Source of the DNA: Eisenbergiella tayi
GTDB taxonomy: Bacteria; Bacillota; Clostridia; Lachnospirales; Lachnospiraceae
Length of the DNA: 64,000 nt
NCBI RefSeq assembly: GCF_001881565.1
Contig: NZ_MPDJ01000005.1
Coordinates: 62,001 to 126,000, forward strand
Direction: 5' to 3'
Shown here: positions 1-10,300 of the stretch, piece after piece
Layout of the letters: every line of letters begins with the position of its first letter
How positions within the stretch are numbered: position 1 is the stretch's first letter
Notes under the pieces: model-generated
What the model was told of the DNA's origin: nothing
Database searches by the model: none
The model's input: only the letters and a program-made list of their open reading frames with translations
Program-made: the position numbers and the translations under genes

Positions 1-887
1 CGCGCCGAATCATAATCATAGGAATACAGCGCCTTTTCAAACTTGGAAAAATCCCTGCTGATCGTCTCCGTCAGCTCCGGCGTTAATTTGGAAGCCCCTG
101 GATACTTCACCTCCAGCCTTCCATATATCCTCCTCGCGTAGTTTGTAAAATTCTGCAGATACTGAACATCATTGACACTTTCCCTGTCGGCACAGACGAT
201 GTAGCTGGATACCCCGGCTTTCCCGTCGTATTTGGTAACCTCTATCCTTCCTTCTCCCACGCTGATCTGCTCGGTCATGACATATACGCCCTGATACTCC
301 TGATTGAGAAAAACCTCACAGAACCTCACGTCCGGCGCCCAATCCATGATCCTGCCGGAAAGGTTATACCACATATAATTACGAATCAGCGTTTTATCCA
401 GAAAAGGCCCGTGAAGCACCCAGGTATTGTCCTTCTCCATACCCATTACCGCAATATCCCGATCGGAACCGTCGTCCTTTGTAAATTGAAACAGATACCC
501 TGCCTTATCAAATAATCTGGAAGAATTTCCGCGGACCCGGATATGAATCTGTGAATCAATATCCGGCTCGGCAGACAGCGTATTCAGAACTCCTTCCGCA
601 TCATATATTTTCATATCCGCCTGGATATAGGTATTTACAATACTTCTTACATGCTGTCCTTCCTCCGGCCTGCCCGGAATTATCTGTCCGCCGGTCTCAA
701 TACTGACAATCGGAAGGTGTGTGGAAAAGGTATCCGCTTCAATGGACAGACTTGTGTCTTCCACATCCGTATTATAGGTTAAATGCTGCTGGATCCTTTT
801 CTTTTCCGGATCGATATGTCTGGAAAGCATGAGCGCCGCCAAAAGGAAAAGCAATACAAGTCCCACATAAATTTTCCTGCTGTTCAT
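1..887 (-). CDS. CotH-family (protein-kinase-like) protein, 3' end missing
   Basis: About 295 N-terminal residues are visible; the frame stays open through the left edge, so the gene is truncated there. An N-terminal hydrophobic segment (about residues 6-20) should anchor the protein or act as an export signal. The body carries CotH hallmarks: a lysine-containing block around HGPFLDKTLIRNYMW, then WAPDVRFCEVFLN and YQGVYVMTEQI. CotH proteins are atypical kinases known from Bacillus spore coats, but many, like this one, sit beside VTC and DUF4956 genes in non-coat settings. Its start is 4 bp after the DUF4956 stop, with GGGT ahead of ATG, so it is the last visible gene of that operon. The substrate is unknown. 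Confidence 0.85.
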   Translation of the reverse strand, partial: MNSRKIYVGLVLLFLLAALMLSRHIDPEKKRIQQHLTYNTDVEDTSLSIEADTFSTHLPIVSIETGGQIIPGRPEEGQHVRSIVNTYIQADMKIYDAEGVLNTLSAEPDIDSQIHIRVRGNSSRLFDKAGYLFQFTKDDGSDRDIAVMGMEKDNTWVLHGPFLDKTLIRNYMWYNLSGRIMDWAPDVRFCEVFLNQEYQGVYVMTEQISVGEGRIEVTKYDGKAGVSSYIVCADRESVNDVQYLQNFTNYARRIYGRLEVKYPGASKLTPELTETISRDFSKFEKALYSYDYDSA

Positions 888-891
888 ATTT

Positions 892-1569
892 TTACCCGCT
901 GATTTCGTCATTCTGCGTCACAATATTTACATACTCGATGGATTCCAGTTCATACAGCATTTCCACAATACTTTTCTCTTTTTTATTGGAAAGAAGATAT
1001 ACCTTCCTGGGCATCTCAAATATCAGCTCTATCGATTCCCTGCTGGTATTCTTCACGCGCAGCATGGCTTTTGCTTCAAAATAATCAAAAACCACCGCCT
1101 CTATCCGCCGTTCCATATTTCTTGCCCCACGGATAATAAGAAGCATCCTGTTATCGTTTCTAACCCTTCCCAAAATCAGAAGGACTACAAAAACAGCCGC
1201 GCTTCCCGTCACAGCAACAACGTAGTCTCCCACACCGCAGCATATACCCACAATAATTGTCCAGAATATATACGCCGTATCCCTGGAATCCTTAATCGCC
1301 GTACGGAATCTGACAATGGAGAGCGCACCTACCATACCTAAGGAAAGTGCGATATTGTTGCCGATAACTGTCATGACGGTCGCCGTAAGTATTGTCAGCG
1401 CCACCAGTGATACATTAAATTTCTTCGAATACACGCCTCCCGCATGGGTGAAGTAGTAAGACAGATAGATAACTCCGGAAAGAATAACCGCCACCAGTAT
1501 ATGAAGCAGAATTTCTTCCACAGTCAGCGATCCGGATTCCTCAAACAATGTATAGATATATTCTTTCAT
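892..1569 (-). CDS. DUF4956 membrane protein
   Basis: 225 residues with about four N-terminal membrane segments (roughly 20-40, 52-75, 78-95, 105-135) and a soluble C-terminal domain. The signature GALSIVRFRTAIKDSRDTAY between segments is typical of DUF4956. No biochemical role is established for the family. It commonly sits with VTC-domain polyphosphate polymerases and CotH kinases, exactly as here, so a membrane partner of that pair is the reasonable inference. The ATG follows GGGGAAAGGA at good spacing. The gap to the upstream VTC gene is 63 bp. Confidence 0.85.
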   Translation of the reverse strand: MKEYIYTLFEESGSLTVEEILLHILVAVILSGVIYLSYYFTHAGGVYSKKFNVSLVALTILTATVMTVIGNNIALSLGMVGALSIVRFRTAIKDSRDTAYIFWTIIVGICCGVGDYVVAVTGSAAVFVVLLILGRVRNDNRMLLIIRGARNMERRIEAVVFDYFEAKAMLRVKNTSRESIELIFEMPRKVYLLSNKKEKSIVEMLYELESIEYVNIVTQNDEISG

Positions 1570-1632
1570 TTTTATATTCCTTTCCCCAAACGGCAGGAAC
1601 GCCGCAGCTTTATATTCCTTCTGATATAATCT

Positions 1633-2328
1633 TTAAAATACATAGTGAAGCCCCGCACTTCTGGACAGGCAGTATTTGCTGACAGAAGTTGCCGATTTTC
1701 CCTCCAGGCTTACCATCTGTTTAATATAACTGAGCATAAATCCATTATATTTCACTTCCATTACCACAAGATAAGGATCCAATACAGGATTCTGGTTTAA
1801 TGTGGGAGAAAAAAGGCGGAAATCGCTTTCAGTCGCCTTAATTGCAAAATCGAAAGTGATTCTTGTTTTATTTTCACTGGCCACATAAGCTTTCCTCTGG
1901 TATTCCACGATTGCCTTCGGCCTGTAACAAAACATATTCATTAGTCCATAACATTCCACCGCAAAGGAATTCTCATATTTAAGAAGACAGGAATACTGTC
2001 CCCGGCTCAGTTCATCCGCATCCTCCTTGCTGAGACGCAGGGAACGCTTTTTCTGATTTTCACCCTGTTTTTGTTTCATCTCCAACATTGCAAAATCAGA
2101 ATCCGGCGAATAGGTTCTGAGCCTGATTTTCCTTCTTATCTCCATCCCGTCTTCTTTTTCATAGAAATCCCTCTCCTGCATCGTGTCAAAATACAGGCTC
2201 CTGATAGGATATCCGTAGGTTCCATTATGGGAATCCGGGCGAAGCACCTGTTCAAAGGTATGATCGAGTCTGCGGAACTGATCATAAGATAATAAATATT
2301 TTTTTTCCTGCCTCAACACTTCATTCAT
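1633..2328 (-). CDS. VTC-domain polyphosphate polymerase family protein
   Basis: 231 residues forming a single VTC (CYTH-like tunnel) domain. Visible features are an N-terminal RQEKKYLLS block, the YPIRSLYFDT strand, alternating basic residues in EIRRKIRLRTY, the acid-ended EMKQK, KAIVEYQRKAY, and the late VVMEVKYNG. The basic and acidic residues of such tunnels bind triphosphate and metal. In yeast Vtc4 this domain makes polyphosphate from ATP; bacterial stand-alone versions are assumed similar but are rarely tested. It starts 13 bp after the lipoprotein stop with a GAGG site, so translation is probably coupled. Confidence 0.85.
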   Translation of the reverse strand: MNEVLRQEKKYLLSYDQFRRLDHTFEQVLRPDSHNGTYGYPIRSLYFDTMQERDFYEKEDGMEIRRKIRLRTYSPDSDFAMLEMKQKQGENQKKRSLRLSKEDADELSRGQYSCLLKYENSFAVECYGLMNMFCYRPKAIVEYQRKAYVASENKTRITFDFAIKATESDFRLFSPTLNQNPVLDPYLVVMEVKYNGFMLSYIKQMVSLEGKSATSVSKYCLSRSAGLHYVF

Positions 2329-2341
2329 TTATCATTCCTCT

Positions 2342-3238
2342 TCACTCGCTTTCCGCCTCCATCAGCTGCAGACATGGCCTCAGATAATGCCATGAAAAAC
2401 CGAGGCGTTTATAGGGATACTTTGCTTTCAGCTTTTCCCAGCTATCCGCAACTGCCTCAAAGCCGTCATCATAATACGTGTTTTCTTCTGTCAGCCCATG
2501 ATAGCCCTGCATCTGCATCTCCGTAATATTAAGAATCCCCTTGCCATATTTTTCAGCCAGCCTTAGTTCTTCCTCAATTTGCCCGGCTTCATTCTTCTTG
2601 TTATAATTCATGACTGCGATTCCGTCACAGCCCTCTTCTATTATTTTTTCAAGTAATGCAGATAACCCGATCCGATCATAAAAATTAGGGATACAAATAA
2701 TAACAGCCAGCTTTTCTTCTCTCGCTGACTGATATGCCTGAATACAGTTGGCTGCATACTGTTCCATACAGCTCTCCTGATTGTCATCCCATTCTTCCAG
2801 AAGATACGGCTCCACATCGAAAACAATGCCGGCAAACCCACCTTCCGTTCCGCTCTTTTTATTCCATTCCGCCGTAATTCTCACCGCTTCCAGCATGGAC
2901 GCCCCATTCTCTTCCACGCCCCAGTCCGAGGCTCCGGCCAGATAATAGACCCGCTGTCCTTTTTCCTTCCGCCTTTTCAGATAATCCAGAACCTGCTCTT
3001 CCTCCGCTTCCTGGGATATCTGCTGATAAACAGCCTTGCAGTTAAGCTTTTCCATAGCTTTTTCCACATCATCTTCCATTTCCGGAAGGATATATTCCTC
3101 CTCCCATGAAAAAATGCTGGTCTCGCTCACAAAATCTTCCGCCTTCATTTCTCTCCAGCTGCAGCCTGTAAGCATCAGTGAGGCTATCTGCATACATAAT
3201 CCGCTGATTAAAACCAAATTAATTCTCTTCCTTTTCAT
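2342..3238 (-). CDS. putative lipoprotein with TIM-barrel-like fold
   Basis: 298 residues from the second ATG, which has GGGGA eight bases upstream; an ATG five codons earlier lacks a ribosome site. The N-terminus is a lipoprotein signal ending in LMLTGC, so the mature protein should be lipidated at Cys26 and sit outside the membrane. The body has beta/alpha repeats with acidic strand ends, FAGIVFDVEPYLLEEW and CDGIAVMNYN, resembling glycosidase-like barrels, but I cannot assign a family or activity. It is the first gene of the VTC/DUF4956/CotH operon, which suggests a surface role linked to that system. Confidence 0.65.
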   Translation of the reverse strand: MKRKRINLVLISGLCMQIASLMLTGCSWREMKAEDFVSETSIFSWEEEYILPEMEDDVEKAMEKLNCKAVYQQISQEAEEEQVLDYLKRRKEKGQRVYYLAGASDWGVEENGASMLEAVRITAEWNKKSGTEGGFAGIVFDVEPYLLEEWDDNQESCMEQYAANCIQAYQSAREEKLAVIICIPNFYDRIGLSALLEKIIEEGCDGIAVMNYNKKNEAGQIEEELRLAEKYGKGILNITEMQMQGYHGLTEENTYYDDGFEAVADSWEKLKAKYPYKRLGFSWHYLRPCLQLMEAESE

Positions 3239-3472
3239 ATTATCGTTCCCCATACTTTTTTTACTATCGGCAGAAAATCGAGAAAATTTCTTGTTTCTAT
3301 AAAAAACTCTAAATAATTATAAAAATCAAGGTCATCTTATTTTACTGTTCTGATGATATGTTTATTATTTAATAGTAACATTAACAATGATTACTGACAA
3401 TAAATATTACTATATTAATATAGCCATATTAATATTCCTCAAGCTCTATTTTCCTTTTTAAGGTAATAAAAA

Positions 3473-3498
3473 ACAGGCATGGAAAATTCCATACCTGT
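3473..3498 (-). terminator. rpoC terminator
   Basis: A 12-bp stem (3473-3484 with 3487-3498, one G-U pair, 2-nt loop) is followed on the minus strand by a run of T. It lies 40 bp past the rpoC stop. The adjoining stretch 3254-3472 is AT-rich and shows nothing else I can support. Confidence 0.85.
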
Positions 3499-3537
3499 TT
3501 TTAACTTTATTCTCTTCAATTCATATCTCAGTTGTGA

Positions 3538-6500
3538 TTATTCATTATCTTCCGGAATGGAAGCCGCCAGTTCATCCGCTTCTTCCCCGCCTTCATAATC
3601 ATCAGCCTCATCCGTAATGATATCCACCTCGTCATCCGGCAGCAGATCTTCATCCATGCCTTCATCGAAATTGAATTCATCATCCAGATCCAGCATATCA
3701 TCCATTGCGATATCCGTATTCAGGTGTACGTCACGGTAACGCTTCATACCGGTTCCCGCAGGAATCAGCTTACCGATGATTACATTTTCCTTCAGGCCGA
3801 TAAGAGGATCGACCTTGCCTTTGATGGCAGCCTCCGTAAGAACCTTTGTGGTTTCCTGGAAGGAAGCCGCAGACAGGAAGGAGTTCGTTGCCAGCGCGGC
3901 TTTAGTGATACCAAGCAGTATCTGCTTGCCGTCTGCGGGCTGTTTTTCCTGTGCAGCCAGTTCTTCATTCAGGTCTTCGTAATCCAGCGCATCCACGAGT
4001 GTTCCGGGAAGATATTCGGTATCACCGCTGTCTTCCACACGTACCTTTTTCAGCATCTGACGAACGATAACCTCGATATGCTTATCACTGATATCAACAC
4101 CCTGCAGACGGTATACACGCTGTACTTCACGAAGCATGTAATCCTGTACCGCACGGATTCCCTTGATTTTCAGCAGGTCATGAGGATTAACGCTACCTTC
4201 TGTCAGTTCATCGCCGGCTTCCAGTATCTGTCCGTCCATAATCTTGATTCTGGAACCATAGGGGATCAGATAAGCTTTGGACTCACCGGTTTCATTATTG
4301 GTAATGATAACCTCACGTTTTTTCTTGGTATCCTTAATGACCGCAACCCCTCCGAACTCAGCGATAATCGCAAGTCCTTTAGGCTTTCTGGCCTCAAAAA
4401 GCTCCTCAACACGGGGAAGACCCTGTGTGATATCATCACCGGCAACACCGCCGGTATGGAAGGTACGCATGGTAAGCTGTGTACCGGGTTCACCGATAGA
4501 CTGCGCAGCGATGATACCTACTGCTTCACCTACCTGAACAGCTTCACCGGTAGCCATGTTGGCGCCGTAGCACTTCGCACAGATACCGTTTCTGGAACGG
4601 CAGCTTAATATGGTACGAATCTTTACGCTTTCAATGGGCTCACCCTTATCATTCACGCCTGTGCTCAGGATCTTCTCCGCACGGGTGGGGGTGATCATGT
4701 GGTTGCTCTTAACAATCACATTGCCGTCGCGATCTTTAATATCCTCACAGGATACCCTGCCTGTAATTCTGTCCTTCAGACCTTCGATGGTTTCCTTGCC
4801 GTCCATGAAAGCCTTAACCTCCATGCCGGGGATTTCAGGACGATCTTCACAGCAGTCCATCTCACGGATGATCAGTTCCTGTGATACGTCAACCATACGT
4901 CTGGTCAGATATCCGGAGTCGGCAGTACGCAGAGCCGTATCGGACAGACCCTTACGCGCACCATGCGCAGACATAAAGTATTCCAGTACGTCCAGACCTT
5001 CACGGAAGTTTGATTTAATGGGCAGCTCGATGGTACGGCCGGTTGTATCGGCCATCAGTCCGCGCATACCTGCCAGCTGCTTGATCTGCTGGTTGGAACC
5101 ACGGGCTCCGGAGTCTGCCATCATGAAAATATTGTTGTATTTATCCAGTCCTGCAAGCAGAACATCGGTTAATTCCTTATCTGTCTCGTTCCATGTTTCC
5201 ACAACCGCACGATAACGCTCTTCTTCCGTGATAAGACCACGGCGGAAGTTCTGGGAAATACGGTCAACTGTAGCCTGGGCCTCTGCCAGCATTTCCGGCT
5301 TCCTTTCGGGCACTGTCATATCGGAAATGGAAACGGTCATGGCCGCCCTTGTGGAATATTTATAACCGGTTGCCTTGATATCATCAAGTACTTCTGCCAT
5401 TCTGGAAGAGCCATGGATATTAATAACCTTTTCCAGAATCTGCTTCAGTCCCTTTTTGCTGACATGGAAATCAACCTCCAGCTTCAGGGCATTTTCCGGA
5501 TTGCTTCTGTCTACAAAGCCCAGATCCTGAGGCAGGATTTCATTAAAGATAAAGCGTCCCAGTGTGGATTCCACCACATCGGAAATTTCCGTACCGTCAG
5601 CCAGCTGCTTCGTAATCTTCACTTTAATTCTGGAGTGAAGGGTCAGCACCTGGTTTTCATATGCCAGAATGGCTTCATTCAGGCTCTTGAAATATTTGCC
5701 TTCTCCCTTTGCCCCGGGTCTTTCCTGGGTCAGATAGTAGATACCTAATACCATATCCTGGGAAGGAACGGCAACAGGACCGCCATCGGAAGGCTTCAGC
5801 AGGTTATTGGGAGACAGGAGCATAAAACGGCACTCTGCCTGTGCTTCCACGGAAAGAGGAAGATGCACGGCCATCTGGTCACCATCGAAGTCCGCATTGA
5901 AAGCGGTACATACCAGGGGATGAAGCTTGATCGCCTTACCTTCTACCAGAATGGGCTCAAATGCCTGAATACCGAGCCTGTGCAGAGTAGGGGCACGGTT
6001 CAGCATAACAGGATGTTCTTTGATAACATCCTCCAAGACATCCCATACCTGGGAATCCAGTCTTTCCACCAGTTTCTTTGCATTCTTAATATTCTGGGAA
6101 ATGCCTCTCGCCACCAGTTCCTTCATAACGAAGGGCTTGAACAGCTCGATTGCCATTTCCTTGGGCAGACCGCACTGGTAAATCTTCAGTTCGGGGCCTA
6201 CAACGATAACGCTTCGTCCGGAATAGTCAACACGCTTACCCAGAAGGTTCTGACGGAAACGGCCTGATTTACCTTTCAGCATATCGGAAAGAGATTTCAG
6301 GGCGCGGTTTCCGGGGCCTGTTACCGGACGGCCTCTTCTGCCGTTGTCGATAAGGGCATCAACAGCTTCCTGAAGCATTCTTTTTTCGTTACGTACGATA
6401 ATATCCGGAGCACCCAGCTCCAGCAGTCTTTTCAGACGGTTATTTCTATTTATAATCCTGCGGTACAGATCGTTCAAATCGGACGTGGCAAAACGGCCGC

Positions 6501-7263
6501 CGTCCAGCTGTACCATGGGACGAAGATCCGGAGGGATTACCGGGATCGCATCCAGAATCATCCATTCCGGACGGTTTCCGGACTCACGGAAAGCCTCAAC
6601 AACCTCCAGGCGCTTAATAATTCTGGCGCGCTTCTGGCCGGTGGACTCCTTCAGCCCTGTTTTCAGTTCTTCGGATTCTTTTTCCAGGTCAATGGCTTCC
6701 AGCAGTTCTTTAATGGACTCAGCGCCCATTCCCGCACGGAACTTGTTTCCCCAGGTTTCTCTTGCATCCTGGAATTCCTTTTCAGACAGCACCTGCTTAT
6801 ATTCCAGGTTGCTTTCTCCGGGATCCAGTACGATATAAGAAGCAAAATAAAGTACTTTCTCCAGCACTCTGGGAGACAGATCCAGAATCAGGCCCATACG
6901 GCTGGGAATACCTTTAAAATACCAGATATGGGAAACCGGCGCAGCCAGTTCAATATGTCCCATACGTTCACGGCGGACGCTTGATTTGGTAACTTCAACG
7001 CCACATCTGTCGCAGACAACACCTTTGTATCTGATCTTTTTGTATTTGCCGCAGTGACATTCCCAGTCCTTGGTAGGCCCGAAAATACGCTCACAGAACA
7101 GGCCGTCACGCTCAGGCTTCAGGGTTCTGTAGTTGATGGTTTCAGGCTTCTGAACCTCACCTCTCGACCAGTCCCTGATTTTTTCGGGTGATGCCAGACC
7201 GATTTTGATAGCGTCAAACGTCATCGGCTGATATACTTCATTTTTTGTAGTTGTTTCAGACAT
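3538..7263 (-). CDS. rpoC: DNA-directed RNA polymerase beta' subunit
   Basis: 1241 residues. The catalytic Mg-binding loop NADFDGD is at residues 456-462. An N-terminal zinc site (CHCGKYK...CDRCG) and a second cysteine cluster (CRSRNGICAKC) are intact. The trigger-loop and bridge-helix region around TADSGYLTRRMVDV is normal. The C-terminus is an acidic tail rich in Asp and Glu. The start chosen is MSETTTKNE, with AAGGAG nine bases upstream; the frame extends 22 codons further up but without support. It lies 117 bp after rpoB in the same transcription unit. Confidence 0.98.
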   Translation of the reverse strand: MSETTTKNEVYQPMTFDAIKIGLASPEKIRDWSRGEVQKPETINYRTLKPERDGLFCERIFGPTKDWECHCGKYKKIRYKGVVCDRCGVEVTKSSVRRERMGHIELAAPVSHIWYFKGIPSRMGLILDLSPRVLEKVLYFASYIVLDPGESNLEYKQVLSEKEFQDARETWGNKFRAGMGAESIKELLEAIDLEKESEELKTGLKESTGQKRARIIKRLEVVEAFRESGNRPEWMILDAIPVIPPDLRPMVQLDGGRFATSDLNDLYRRIINRNNRLKRLLELGAPDIIVRNEKRMLQEAVDALIDNGRRGRPVTGPGNRALKSLSDMLKGKSGRFRQNLLGKRVDYSGRSVIVVGPELKIYQCGLPKEMAIELFKPFVMKELVARGISQNIKNAKKLVERLDSQVWDVLEDVIKEHPVMLNRAPTLHRLGIQAFEPILVEGKAIKLHPLVCTAFNADFDGDQMAVHLPLSVEAQAECRFMLLSPNNLLKPSDGGPVAVPSQDMVLGIYYLTQERPGAKGEGKYFKSLNEAILAYENQVLTLHSRIKVKITKQLADGTEISDVVESTLGRFIFNEILPQDLGFVDRSNPENALKLEVDFHVSKKGLKQILEKVINIHGSSRMAEVLDDIKATGYKYSTRAAMTVSISDMTVPERKPEMLAEAQATVDRISQNFRRGLITEEERYRAVVETWNETDKELTDVLLAGLDKYNNIFMMADSGARGSNQQIKQLAGMRGLMADTTGRTIELPIKSNFREGLDVLEYFMSAHGARKGLSDTALRTADSGYLTRRMVDVSQELIIREMDCCEDRPEIPGMEVKAFMDGKETIEGLKDRITGRVSCEDIKDRDGNVIVKSNHMITPTRAEKILSTGVNDKGEPIESVKIRTILSCRSRNGICAKCYGANMATGEAVQVGEAVGIIAAQSIGEPGTQLTMRTFHTGGVAGDDITQGLPRVEELFEARKPKGLAIIAEFGGVAVIKDTKKKREVIITNNETGESKAYLIPYGSRIKIMDGQILEAGDELTEGSVNPHDLLKIKGIRAVQDYMLREVQRVYRLQGVDISDKHIEVIVRQMLKKVRVEDSGDTEYLPGTLVDALDYEDLNEELAAQEKQPADGKQILLGITKAALATNSFLSAASFQETTKVLTEAAIKGKVDPLIGLKENVIIGKLIPAGTGMKRYRDVHLNTDIAMDDMLDLDDEFNFDEGMDEDLLPDDEVDIITDEADDYEGGEEADELAASIPEDNE

Positions 7264-7380
7264 TGTGCACTCCTTCCAAAACTTTTCCGGATGACCGGCC
7301 TGCCTTGCGGCAGACCGTTTCATTAACATAAGGATGGCTCACATAACATGACATCCGTTATTTGTCCATACAGATGCAGA

Positions 7381-10300
7381 TTAATCAATGATTTCCTCAA
7401 AGCTCTCATCTATATCGAATTCCAGATCATCAGCGGTGTCCTCATCCTCAGCGGTCACCAGTTCTCCGCTCTCGTCATCAAATTCCTGTGCCTGATATCC
7501 GAGTTCACCAAGAGATTCTTTTTCTACTTTGTCGAAACCTTTGGAGTCGCCTTCGATTTCATAACGGTAATCCGTATCACCGTAATCAACCGTTTCCATG
7601 ATTTCCACTTCCGTATTATCCTCACGCAGAACCTTTACATCCAGTGCAAGAGACTGCAGCTCCTTCAGCAGAACCTTGAAGGATTCCGGAATACCGGGTT
7701 CAGGAATGTTTTCACCCTTGATAATGGCTTCGTAGGTTTTCACACGTCCAACCACATCATCAGATTTTACTGTCAGGATTTCCTGCAGGGTATAAGCGGC
7801 GCCGTAAGCTTCCAGCGCCCAAACTTCCATTTCTCCGAAACGCTGTCCGCCGAACTGTGCTTTACCGCCCAGAGGCTGCTGTGTTACCAGGGAGTAAGGG
7901 CCTGTGGAACGGGCATGGATCTTATCATCTACCAGATGATGCAACTTCAGGTAATGCATGTGGCCGATAGTAACGGCGCTGTCAAAATACTCTCCGGTAC
8001 GGCCGTCGCGCAGCCTTACCTTACCGTCTCTGCTGATAGGAACGCCCTTCCATAATTCTCTGTGGTCTCTGTTCAGCGACAGATACTGCAGTACTTCAGG
8101 ACGAAGCTCTTCTTTATGCTTTGCTTCAAATTCTTCCCAGGTCAGGTTTACATAATCGTTTGCCAGATCCAGGGTATCCATAATATCATTTTCGTTTGCA
8201 CCGTCGAATACCGGTGTTGCCACGTTAAAGCCGAGCGCTTTAGCGGCAAGGGAAAGATGGATTTCCAATACCTGTCCGATATTCATACGGGAAGGCACGC
8301 CTAGGGGATTCAAAACGATATCCAGAGGACGTCCGTTAGGCAGATAAGGCATATCCTCCACAGGAAGCACACGGGAAACAACACCCTTGTTGCCATGACG
8401 GCCTGCCATCTTATCACCTACGGAGATCTTTCTCTTCTGGGCGATATAAATACGAACGGCCTGGTTTACACCGGGTGAAAGCTCATCGCCGTTCTCTCTG
8501 GTAAATACCTTGGCATCCACAACGATACCATATTCACCGTGAGGAACCTTCAGAGAGGTATCCCTTACTTCTCTCGCTTTCTCACCGAAAATAGCACGAA
8601 GCAGTCTTTCCTCCGCGGTCAGCTCCGTTTCTCCCTTGGGAGTAACCTTGCCAACCAGAATATCCCCTGCGCGCACTTCCGCACCGATGCGGATAATTCC
8701 CCTGTCATCCAGATCCTTCAGGGCATCATCGCCGACACCGGGCACGTCTCTTGTGATTTCTTCCGGCCCCAGCTTGGTATCCCTTGCTTCGGCCTCATAT
8801 TCTTCAATATGGACGGATGTATAAACATCCTCCTGTACAAGTCTTTCACTTAAAAGAACAGCATCCTCGTAATTGTAGCCTTCCCATGTCATGAAGCCGA
8901 TGAGAGGGTTCTTGCCCAGCGCCAGTTCGCCTTCCTGGGTGGAAGGGCCGTCTGCAATTACCTGCCCCGTACTCACATGGTTGCCCTTGAATACGATAGG
9001 TCTCTGGTTATAACAGTTGCTCTGGTTGCTTCGTGCGAATTTGGTAAGATGGAATTCCAACTTTTCCCCGTCATCGCAGGTCATCTTAATCAGATTGGAG
9101 GATACATAATCTATCGTACCGGGCTTCTTTGCCACCACACACACACCGGAGTCAACGGCAGCCTTCACTTCCATACCTGTTCCTACCGCCGGAGCTTCCG
9201 TGGTAAGAAGGGGAACGGCCTGACGCTGCATGTTGGATCCCATCAGCGCACGGTTGGCATCGTCGTTTTCCAGGAAAGGAATCAGGGCCGTAGCCACAGA
9301 AAATACCATCTTGGGAGATACGTCCATGTAATCAAACATGGCCTTGGGATATTCCTGTGTCTCTTCACGGTAACGGCCGGATACGGAATTCCTTACGAAA
9401 TGCCCTTCCGCGTCCAGGGCCTCATTCGCCTGGGCCACATGATAATTATCTTCCTCGTCAGCCGTCATATACACAACGTCTTCCGTAACCCTGGGGTTAG
9501 CCGGATCGGATTTGTCAATCTTACGGTAGGGCGCTTCCACGAAACCGTACTCATTAATTCTTGCATAGCATGCCAGGGAGTTGATCAGACCGATATTGGG
9601 TCCTTCAGGAGTCTCGATAGGGCACATTCTTCCGTAGTGGGAATAATGTACGTCACGTACCTCGAAACCTGCACGGTCACGGCTCAAACCACCGGGTCCC
9701 AACGCGGACAGACGTCTCTTATGGGTCAGCTCGCCCAGAGGGTTATTCTGATCCATGAACTGGGACAGCTGGGAGGAACCGAAGAATTCCTTAACAGCAG
9801 CCTGTACCGGTTTGATGTTGATCAAAACCTGAGGGGAAATTTCTTCCGCATCATGAGTGGTCATTCTTTCACGAACCACTCTTTCCATCCTGGACAGACC
9901 GATACGGTACTGGTTCTGGAGCAGTTCGCCCACAGCCCTGATACGTCTGTTGCCCAGATGATCGATATCGTCATCGTTTCCGATGCCGTATTCCAGATGG
10001 ATATTATAATTAATGGAAGCCAGAATGTCTTCCTTTGTAATATGCTTCGGTATCAGCTCATGGATGTTTTTCCGGATAGCTTCCGCCAGCTCTTCCGGAT
10101 CCTGGGAATATTCTTCCAGGATCTGCGCCAGGACAGGATAATATACCAGTTCGGTAACGCCCAGTTCCCTGGGGTTGCAGTCCACATAATGGGTGAGATC
10201 AACCATCATGCTGGAAAGCACCTTCACATTGCGCTCCTCTGTCTGGACATAGACGAAGGGTACCGCACAGTTCTGGATGGTATCCGCCAGTTCTGCTGTC

